DNA of 64,000 bases from the NCBI GenBank assembly GCA_028289285.1, contig JANQRF010000002.1, forward strand, positions 1,116,001-1,180,000, written 5' to 3'. The position numbers and the translations under genes are program-made. Below are positions 57,770 through 64,000 of the stretch, piece by piece (position 1 is the first letter of the stretch; every line of letters starts with the position of its first letter). The notes under the pieces were generated by a model. The model did no database searches, was not told the DNA's origin, and saw only the letters and a program-made list of their open reading frames with translations. Source of the DNA: Alphaproteobacteria bacterium (GTDB lineage Bacteria > Pseudomonadota > Alphaproteobacteria > Micavibrionales > Micavibrionaceae).

Positions 57770-58576
57770 CTAATGCCTTGCAACCATAAGTTTTTTAATC
57801 TCGGCAATAGCTTTGGCCGGGTTGAGACCTTTCGGACAGGCATTGGTACAATTCATAATCGTATGACAACGATAAAGCCGGAAGGGGTCTTCAAGCTGGT
57901 CAAGCCGCTCCCCGGTCGCTTCATCCCGGCTATCAGCAATCCAACGATAAGCTTGCAGCAAAATTGCCGGCCCCATAAAACGGTCTCCGTTCCACCAATA
58001 AGACGGACAGGATGTTGAACAACAAAAACAGAGAATACACCCTGCAGGACCATGCCCATCTTCTCCATTGAGGAGATTCGCATCTTCCGCGCTTTGAAGG
58101 CGCTCTTTGGTTGGCGCCGGGCTATCTGTTTTCATCCAGGGCTCAATAGCCTGGTATTGTGCATAAACATGATTGAGATCAGGCACCAAGTCTTTAACCA
58201 CAGGCATATGCGGTAGTGGTGTTACTTTCACATCGCCGGAAACTTCATCAATCGGCTTTAGGCACGCCAATGTATTACGCCCGTCAATATTCATAGCACA
58301 GGACCCGCAAATCCCTTCACGGCAGGATCGGCGGAAAGTCAGCGTACTGTCTACCTGATCTTTAATATGAATAAGGGCATCCAGAACCATCGGCCCGCAT
58401 TTATCCAGATCAATGGTAAATTCATCCATTTGCGGATTATCCGGCTGGCCGTCTTCTCCGCTTTCCGGATCAAAACGATAAACTTTAAAGGTTTTTTTGC
58501 GCTTGGCATCGTTTGCGGAATCAACCTTTTTTCCAGCTTTTATTTTTGAATTTCGAGGAAGAGTAAATTTCGCCAT
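57770..58576 (-). CDS. sdhB: Succinate dehydrogenase iron-sulfur subunit
   Basis: Complex II electron-transfer subunit. [2Fe-2S] ligands lie in [14 protein letters not shown] and a further Cys in NTLACLKP. [4Fe-4S] ligands lie in [16 protein letters not shown], and the [3Fe-4S] and remaining ligands in [22 protein letters not shown] place the start at the ATG at 58576 (protein begins [10 protein letters not shown]). The N-terminal about 30 residues are a basic extension. It is unusual that sdhB is not next to sdhA: three same-strand genes lie between them. Confidence 0.97.
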   Translation of the reverse strand: MAKFTLPRNSKIKAGKKVDSANDAKRKKTFKVYRFDPESGEDGQPDNPQMDEFTIDLDKCGPMVLDALIHIKDQVDSTLTFRRSCREGICGSCAMNIDGRNTLACLKPIDEVSGDVKVTPLPHMPVVKDLVPDLNHVYAQYQAIEPWMKTDSPAPTKERLQSAEDANLLNGEDGHGPAGCILCFCCSTSCPSYWWNGDRFMGPAILLQAYRWIADSRDEATGERLDQLEDPFRLYRCHTIMNCTNACPKGLNPAKAIAEIKKLMVARH

Positions 58577-58656
58577 AGGGAAAATCCTGCTTTCGTTTTG
58601 AAACAAAAGGATACAGGCAAAAGACGCCTTTGTGAAGCGCACAAAGCAGCCGGTAT

Positions 58657-59160
58657 TCACTCTATTTCGGCAGAAGGACCGGGGTTACGGGCGCTGGCTT
58701 TTATGGATCTGGATACATAAAGATTACGCAGAGATTGTATCTGGTCTTCTGATAACCCTTCCTGGCGGAGCATCACAATATCACGCACAGGGACATTCGG
58801 CACCTGTCCGGCATGCGAAGCTGTATCAAAGGTTTGCTCGACACGGTCAAGACTGGAAGGGTCATGTTCCATGCCCGGTGGCCGCCAGGCATTCGGATCG
58901 CCGGAAATATTATGCTCAGGATCTTTTGGCCCCTTACCCTCTACAGATGATTTACGAGAATCGCCTTCCCCGTCTTGTATGACTTCGAGCGCCATAACCC
59001 GGATATGTGCTTCCCAGTGGCTGCCATGCTCAATTAATTCTGCTAATTCTACCATCAAAGACGGGTTTTCAAGCAAGAGCGTTGCACATTCGCGCCCTGC
59101 CCGCGCAATCGCCCGCGCAGGGGTTGAGCCACACCCTTTAAAAAACAGCATTGTGGTCAT
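58657..59160 (-). CDS. Hypothetical protein in the sdhA-sdhB insertion
   Basis: About 167 residues, no membrane segment. N-terminal helical part ([22 protein letters not shown] and [19 protein letters not shown]), a charged Gly/Asp/Pro-rich middle, and a C-terminal helix containing [20 protein letters not shown]. No family recognised. A GTG at 59193 is an alternative start, 6 bases after the stop of the previous gene. It is 80 bases before sdhB and reads the same way. Confidence 0.65.
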   Translation of the reverse strand: MTTMLFFKGCGSTPARAIARAGRECATLLLENPSLMVELAELIEHGSHWEAHIRVMALEVIQDGEGDSRKSSVEGKGPKDPEHNISGDPNAWRPPGMEHDPSSLDRVEQTFDTASHAGQVPNVPVRDIVMLRQEGLSEDQIQSLRNLYVSRSIKASARNPGPSAEIE

Positions 59161-59199
59161 GGTTTTTAGTATAAACCCGAAGTGCCCCGGCACAAAGGC

Positions 59200-59880
59200 T
59201 TAAGCGGCAAGCTCCAGCGTATACACAGATCCGCGTGGCATACGATGAATAGGCATTAGTTCTTCAGGTTTATAGTCCTCTTCATGCCTATGACGGATGA
59301 CATTGTCATTATCGGCGGTCAGTAAATCCTGCATCCATTCGATTGTCGGCCTCCAAACAGAGTATTCCAGGGAATCAAATGGAACCGGCGTCATGTGCAC
59401 CTGTAAAGGTTCAGGCGCTGCATGTGATACCGTATAAAAATCTTCATATGTTTTTGCTGCCATAAAGGGCATAACAGTTGCAGAAGGCTCTATCACAATA
59501 TCTTCAATAAGATCCATGCGCATGGCCTTGCGATGTTCTTCATTCCACTCTTCCTCAACCCGCTCGTGAATACGCTGTATCGCCGCGTGTTTTTCTTCCA
59601 TATCCTTATCATGTGCTATTTTGCGCCGCTCATATTCTTGTTCATCTTCCAAAGCACGCTTATCCTTCAGGACACGCGCCGCAAGACTTTTTTGATCTTC
59701 CAAAGACATAAAGCCCACAGTCACAGTCGCTGTCCATGTGCCTTCAGCCGTCATCTGAACCGATTCAATGGAAGAAACCTGTTTGAGGCCTTCATCCAGA
59801 ATATTGGCAAGCCCCGCACGCGCCTGCGCGAGCGCTGCTTCTTTACTCTCCCCGGATCCAACATGTGTAATCGTATGCAT
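59200..59880 (-). CDS. Hypothetical protein with dodecin-like N-terminus and coiled coil, C-terminal LAA
   Basis: 226 residues, cytoplasmic. Residues 1-60 look like a small beta-alpha-beta unit (HVGSGESKEAALAQARAGL, then SVQMTAEGTWTATVTVGF), reminiscent of dodecin-like or SIMPL-like folds. Residues about 65-120 are a highly charged coiled coil (KDKRALEDEQEYERRKIAHD). The rest is unrecognised. The protein ends YTLELAA, and the adjacent GGDEF-like protein ends GTLQLAA; both tails resemble the ssrA-type ClpXP degron. No function assigned. Confidence 0.7.
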   Translation of the reverse strand: MHTITHVGSGESKEAALAQARAGLANILDEGLKQVSSIESVQMTAEGTWTATVTVGFMSLEDQKSLAARVLKDKRALEDEQEYERRKIAHDKDMEEKHAAIQRIHERVEEEWNEEHRKAMRMDLIEDIVIEPSATVMPFMAAKTYEDFYTVSHAAPEPLQVHMTPVPFDSLEYSVWRPTIEWMQDLLTADNDNVIRHRHEEDYKPEELMPIHRMPRGSVYTLELAA

Positions 59881-60025
59881 AAGCGCATTGTGCGCCTATG
59901 GCCCGGAACGTTTCAAGAAAAAACGGATTTATTATTTTAAATCAATTCATTAGAGTTTATTTTTATTGAAAATAACTATTGTGATATACAAATATCCGCG
60001 TTTCTCCACGGGAGGGTTATTGGTT

Positions 60026-61897
60026 CTAAGCCGCCAATTGGAGAGTACCAAGCGGTCGTTGCTTCGGGAATTCCAAAATTTTGCTTTGGTCAGAGGAAGC
60101 GACAGGATGCACCCGAACATCAACAGAATCAAGCTGTCCGTCCGGACTACCGACTATCATAGGCGCTTTATTTTTGAATAATTGCTCTATTTCATCCGTT
60201 ATATTATTTGCCCCTTGTCTGGGTACAGAGGATAATAAAACCAATTCATTGCCGCCAATACGCCCTATGATTAAGCTTTTATATTCAAATTTGTCTCGCA
60301 GACGATGTGCAATTTCTTTTAAAATAATGTCGCCCGCCTGATGACCATATTGTTCGGTAAAAGCTTTAAATTGCTCTATATTTAGCTTTACCATTACCAA
60401 ACCATTGGGCTTGCCGTCATTTCCAGGAGCTTCTTGTTGAGCGGCTTTGAGCGCTTCCCTTACACCTCTGGGCGTGTGAAGACCAGTTAACGGATCTGTA
60501 AGCTTGGCGAATTTTGAGACCTCTCCAAAATACATCGCTAAGTCATTTTGCGGATTGAGAATATCTGAAGCACTTATAACGCTTGTTTCAGCATTCAGTG
60601 TTAAGCTTGTTTTTATTCCTATATGTAGTGCTGGAACAGGCTGCTCCGCATACTCGGCTTCTTGCCGAATATCCACATTATGACGACGGTTCAGCAGAAC
60701 AGCCCCGCAAGTTCCGTCGGAATGTTTTTTGGAAAAGATACGGCTTAAACCCGCAGCGTTAGGGGCCGTATCTTCTAAAAGGATTGTTCTGCCGTCATCT
60801 TCTAATCGAATATGATGCGGCCTTGCATCCGGGTTGGTTGACTGTAACCAGTGAAACCAATCAATGCGCGTCGGCACGGGAAGGTTTTTGTCATTATTTT
60901 CAAGAAGAGTAAATCGATGAAAGCCTGCATAACGGGGACTAGGGAAAACATACCTCAATGATACTGCACGTTTTGAACGTGAGGAAGGATTGCGCTTACT
61001 TTTATTTTTCGCGGCTTCAGCATCTTTTTTATCGGCCTCTTCACGCTGTCTCCTTTCTTCTTCTCTTTTAGCTTCTTCTGCCTCGTTTGCCTTCTTTCTC
61101 TCATCATCCCTGCGTTTCATTTTCTCAAAGTACACACGTTGTACTTTTTTTACGGCTTCTTCATTTACTTTCTCTAATTGATCCAAAGCAGGCGTTTCAA
61201 TGCCATATTTTTCTTTAAAACCTTTTAATACATTTCTAAGTGATTTAATTTGGTCTACCTGAATAGTAATTTCATTCGGCTCGCTGGCATATAAAAAGCT
61301 ATCTTCTTTTCCGTACAAGACAAAAGAATCAGGGTCTTGAATGGCATGTTCTGCAAGTTTTTGAAAAAAACCGTGAAAAGAACGAATTAAATCTTTAGAT
61401 GTCGTATGCGTATCACACAGAGGTTTTAAAAGCTCATGAAAATCTTTTGCCAGCCGGGCTTCAGGGCAACCCAAATCAGGATACATATAAGCTAAATTAT
61501 CATCACCAAGAAGATCCATAAGGGAAACATCGTCCGGCAACCCTTCTAATCGTTTGAGAATATCGCGCTGAGAACAAAAATCAATTTTGCCGTCATGAGG
61601 AGGATTAGGATTCCCTTCTATCTTTTTATAAAAATCCCAATTTCCAGCCCCTTTTATATTTGCTCTAATACTCTCTCTCCGATCTGCCGTAGAAAATATT
61701 CTTTCAACACCTTCTTTCACAAGACCTTTAAGATACTTATCAAACAATTTAACGTCGGAAACAGCAACTTTGGAAGCTGAAGTCACCAGACCTACAGGGT
61801 TACCTGTTGTAGCGGTGGCCCCTGCAGCAACAGCCGCACCTTGTAAAAACCGGCGTTTGGAAGGATCTTCCAACCCGTTTTTGTTATCTTTAGCCAT
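60026..61897 (-). CDS. Tat-type signal protein with degenerate C-terminal GGDEF domain
   Basis: 623 residues. The N-terminus contains SKRRFLQGAAVAAGATATTG, a twin-arginine-like motif followed by a weakly hydrophobic stretch. The middle is unrecognised, with a highly charged coiled coil (about residues 250-310) and a Ser/Arg-rich linker. Residues about 460-600 form a GGDEF-type domain: KLTDPLTGLHTPRGVREAL, then NIEQFKAFTEQYGHQAGDIILKE, where the first metal-binding Asp is Asn. The signature is RIGGNELVLL in place of GGDEF (near residue 546). No RxxD inhibitory site is seen five residues upstream. Diguanylate cyclase activity is therefore unlikely. The ATG at 61897 is preceded by AGAAG. It directly follows sdhA by 61 bases on the same strand. 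Confidence 0.78.
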   Translation of the reverse strand: MAKDNKNGLEDPSKRRFLQGAAVAAGATATTGNPVGLVTSASKVAVSDVKLFDKYLKGLVKEGVERIFSTADRRESIRANIKGAGNWDFYKKIEGNPNPPHDGKIDFCSQRDILKRLEGLPDDVSLMDLLGDDNLAYMYPDLGCPEARLAKDFHELLKPLCDTHTTSKDLIRSFHGFFQKLAEHAIQDPDSFVLYGKEDSFLYASEPNEITIQVDQIKSLRNVLKGFKEKYGIETPALDQLEKVNEEAVKKVQRVYFEKMKRRDDERKKANEAEEAKREEERRQREEADKKDAEAAKNKSKRNPSSRSKRAVSLRYVFPSPRYAGFHRFTLLENNDKNLPVPTRIDWFHWLQSTNPDARPHHIRLEDDGRTILLEDTAPNAAGLSRIFSKKHSDGTCGAVLLNRRHNVDIRQEAEYAEQPVPALHIGIKTSLTLNAETSVISASDILNPQNDLAMYFGEVSKFAKLTDPLTGLHTPRGVREALKAAQQEAPGNDGKPNGLVMVKLNIEQFKAFTEQYGHQAGDIILKEIAHRLRDKFEYKSLIIGRIGGNELVLLSSVPRQGANNITDEIEQLFKNKAPMIVGSPDGQLDSVDVRVHPVASSDQSKILEFPKQRPLGTLQLAA

Positions 61898-61958
61898 AGC
61901 AATTCTTCTCACATATGCGTAAGTTTAACTACCACATTGTATATATTATGTCAATAAA

Positions 61959-63749
61959 TTAATAGACCCGCGCTTTAGGCGGGACGGCTTCGACTTCGTT
62001 CGTCAGCGTGTGCAGGATAACAGGGCGGTCACCGAGTTTGGCCTTGCCCTTGTCATCAACCCAGATGGTGGTGTGGTTCATCCATTTATCATCATCGCGC
62101 TCGGTAAAGTCTTCGCGCGCGTGCGCGCCGCGACTCTCGGTCCGATTAACAGCGGAATAAAGCGTCGCCACGGCCTGACCGAGCAGATTATCCAGCTCCA
62201 GCGTTTCCACCAGATCGGTATTGAAAATCATAGAGCGGTCTTCGATTGATAAGTCAGCTTTACCCGCAAATGACTTATCAATTTTCTCGCAGCCTTCCTG
62301 AAGCGTTTCGCCTGTGCGGAAGACGGCAGCATGGTCCTGCATCGTACGCTGCATGTCGTCACGCAGGTCGGCCGTGCGGGTGCCGCCTTTCACATTCCTG
62401 AAGTGGTCGAGACGGTCCAGCGCCTTGGTCCCATCATCACTTCCAAACGGTTTATGCGGCGCGCCGGGCGCAACGGTTTCAGCGGCGCGGATCGCCGCAG
62501 CGCGGCCAAACACCACCAGGTCAAGAAGCGAGTTGGAGCCAAGACGGTTCGCTCCGTGCACGGAGACACAGGCCGCTTCGCCGATCGCCATCAGGCCGGG
62601 CACAATTTTATTCGGATCATCGTTTGTCGGGTTTAAAACTTCCGTGCGGAAATTGGTCGGAATGCCACCCATGTTGTAATGCACAGTTGGTAGAACCGGG
62701 ATTGGTTCTTTCGTGACATCCGCGCCTGCAAAAATGCGGGCAGATTCGGCAATACCCGGCAGGCGGGAGTGAATAATATCCGGATCCAGATGCATCAGGT
62801 TCAAATGAATATGATCATTGCGATCCCCCACCCCGCGCCCTTCACGGATTTCAATGGTCATAGACCGGGAGACCACATCACGGGAGGCCAGATCTTTCGC
62901 GCTCGGTGCATAGCGTTCCATGAAGCGCTCGCCTTCACTATTGGTCAGATAACCGCCTTCCCCACGCACACCTTCTGTAATCAGGCAGCCTGCGCCGTAA
63001 ATCCCAGTCGGGTGAAATTGTACAAACTCCATATCCTGCAGCGGCAGACCTGCGCGTAACACCATCGCATTCCCGTCGCCCGTGCAGGTATGGGCAGAGG
63101 TGCAGGAGAAATAGGCGCGGCCATACCCGCCTGTGGCGAGAATGGTTTGATGCGCACGGAAGCGATGAATGGTTCCATCATCCAGGTTCCAGGCCATCAC
63201 GCCCAGACATTCACCTTCATCATTCATAATCAGATCAAGCGCAAAATATTCGATAAAAAACTCGGCGCGGTGTTTCAGCGCCTGCTGATACAGCGTATGC
63301 AAAATCGCATGCCCCGTCCGGTCGGCCGCTGCGCATGTCCGCTGCGCCGTACCTTCTCCATAATGGGTGGTCATACCACCAAAGGCACGCTGATAGATTT
63401 TTCCTTCGGCCGTGCGTGAAAACGGCACGCCGTAATGTTCGAGCTCATAGATCGCCGGGATCGCTTCGCGGCACATATATTCAATCGCATCCTGATCGCC
63501 GAGCCAGTCAGAGCCTTTAATCGTATCGTAAAAATGAAAGCGCCAGTCATCCTCACCCATATTGCCAAGCGCCGCTGAAATCCCACCCTGCGCAGCAACC
63601 GTATGCGAACGGGTCGGAAAAACTTTTGAAATTAGAGCTGTGCGCAGGCCCTTCTCCGCGCAGCCAAATCCGGCGCGCAAACCTGCTCCACCAGCTCCGA
63701 CAACAACAACGTCATATTCATGATCTATGATTTCGTAATTTTCAGTCAT
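61959..63749 (-). CDS. sdhA: Succinate dehydrogenase flavoprotein subunit
   Basis: Catalytic FAD subunit of complex II, 596 residues. It has an N-terminal Rossmann motif [16 protein letters not shown], the covalent-FAD histidine in [23 protein letters not shown]-type motif [14 protein letters not shown], substrate residues in [13 protein letters not shown], and [21 protein letters not shown]. It starts 1 base after the sdhD stop. sdhB does not follow; three other genes intervene. Confidence 0.98.
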   Translation of the reverse strand: MTENYEIIDHEYDVVVVGAGGAGLRAGFGCAEKGLRTALISKVFPTRSHTVAAQGGISAALGNMGEDDWRFHFYDTIKGSDWLGDQDAIEYMCREAIPAIYELEHYGVPFSRTAEGKIYQRAFGGMTTHYGEGTAQRTCAAADRTGHAILHTLYQQALKHRAEFFIEYFALDLIMNDEGECLGVMAWNLDDGTIHRFRAHQTILATGGYGRAYFSCTSAHTCTGDGNAMVLRAGLPLQDMEFVQFHPTGIYGAGCLITEGVRGEGGYLTNSEGERFMERYAPSAKDLASRDVVSRSMTIEIREGRGVGDRNDHIHLNLMHLDPDIIHSRLPGIAESARIFAGADVTKEPIPVLPTVHYNMGGIPTNFRTEVLNPTNDDPNKIVPGLMAIGEAACVSVHGANRLGSNSLLDLVVFGRAAAIRAAETVAPGAPHKPFGSDDGTKALDRLDHFRNVKGGTRTADLRDDMQRTMQDHAAVFRTGETLQEGCEKIDKSFAGKADLSIEDRSMIFNTDLVETLELDNLLGQAVATLYSAVNRTESRGAHAREDFTERDDDKWMNHTTIWVDDKGKAKLGDRPVILHTLTNEVEAVPPKARVY

Positions 63750-63750
63750 C

Positions 63751-64000
63751 TTATAAAGCTATCGTTAAAACACTAAAGATACAGGCCACGGAAAAGGCAA
63801 TGAAAAATAATTTCTGTCCAATCAACTTCGCCATACGCAGGACCTTGCAACTGATATAGTCCTCGACGATCACCTGACTACCCAAAACTGCGTGATAAGA
63901 GATATTTAAAATTAGCAAAATCGTTAGAACTGCATTCACAGGTTCGGCAAGCCAGAGCACAAACTCAGACTGGTTCACCCCGCGCAAATGCATCACAGAA
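63751..64000 (-). CDS. sdhD: Succinate dehydrogenase membrane anchor subunit, 5' end outside the window
   Basis: C-terminal part of the SdhD cytochrome b556 anchor (about 83 residues visible). Two membrane helices are seen, with [20 protein letters not shown], which carries the conserved heme-contact His and the anchor-family VVEDY motif. The frame remains open to the edge of the window, and a normal SdhD has an additional N-terminal helix, so the start lies beyond base 64000. sdhC is expected next. Confidence 0.9.
   Translation of the reverse strand, partial: SVMHLRGVNQSEFVLWLAEPVNAVLTILLILNISYHAVLGSQVIVEDYISCKVLRMAKLIGQKLFFIAFSVACIFSVLTIAL

Overview
This is a gene-dense stretch of an alphaproteobacterial chromosome. 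The lineage call rests on several genes: an F1-ATPase zeta-type inhibitor (DUF1476), a three-subunit proton-translocating transhydrogenase (pntAA/pntAB/pntB), a single-cysteine bL36, and the division and cell-wall gene order. The mixed base composition and the set of lineage-specific genes would fit a Micavibrionales- or Rhodospirillales-like bacterium, but the genus cannot be fixed from the sequence alone. MurE carries the DNPR motif, so the peptidoglycan is of the meso-diaminopimelate type and the cell is Gram-negative (lpxC, bamD, tolC). 

Layout. 1-2.7 kb: 3' part of nadK, convergent purC, then the zeta inhibitor, a BolA protein and a CGFS glutaredoxin. 2.7-8.6 kb: rod-shape cluster mreB-mreC-mreD-mrdA(PBP2)-rodA on the minus strand, with rpmJ and a DUF3307 gene behind it. 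9.2-21.3 kb: an accessory module for surface-protein secretion. It has a cyclic-nucleotide-binding/EAL phosphodiesterase, a 1139-residue FecR plus seven-repeat FG-GAP protein and, convergent with these, an operon tolC - type I ABC exporter - HlyD - CHASE2 adenylate cyclase. 21.5-25.7 kb: transhydrogenase operon, a serine hydrolase and a small protein. 25.7-31.3 kb: ligA, recN, bamD, lpxC (minus). 31.5-51.0 kb: a nearly complete dcw cluster on the minus strand, mraZ-rsmH-ftsL-ftsI-murE-murF-mraY-murD-ftsW-murG-murC-(HD hydrolase)-murB-ddl-ftsQ-ftsA-ftsZ. 51.4-54.0 kb: a 47-residue membrane peptide, RNase P RNA, and an amidase/MFS pair. 54.1-57.7 kb: exported MsrA, nadA-nadC and two small envelope proteins. 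57.8-64.0 kb: succinate dehydrogenase genes sdhD(partial)-sdhA ... sdhB, with three unrelated genes lodged between sdhA and sdhB.

The window is dominated by envelope growth and division, with NAD metabolism as a minor theme (nadK, nadA, nadC, transhydrogenase, NAD-dependent ligase). The most interesting accessory content is the 12-kb type I secretion module, in which a predicted cAMP producer and a predicted cAMP-responsive c-di-GMP phosphodiesterase flank the secreted beta-propeller protein. The second is the insertion in the sdh operon, which encodes a Tat-type protein with a degenerate GGDEF domain. Regulatory sequence of note: four to five exactly 10-bp-spaced ATGGA/G boxes in the mraZ promoter region (probable MraZ operator), a consensus DnaA box plus clustered GANTC sites in the ftsA-ftsZ gap, and a triplicated 17-bp unit across the mrdA-rodA junction. 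No CRISPR array, insertion sequence, tRNA or rRNA was seen.
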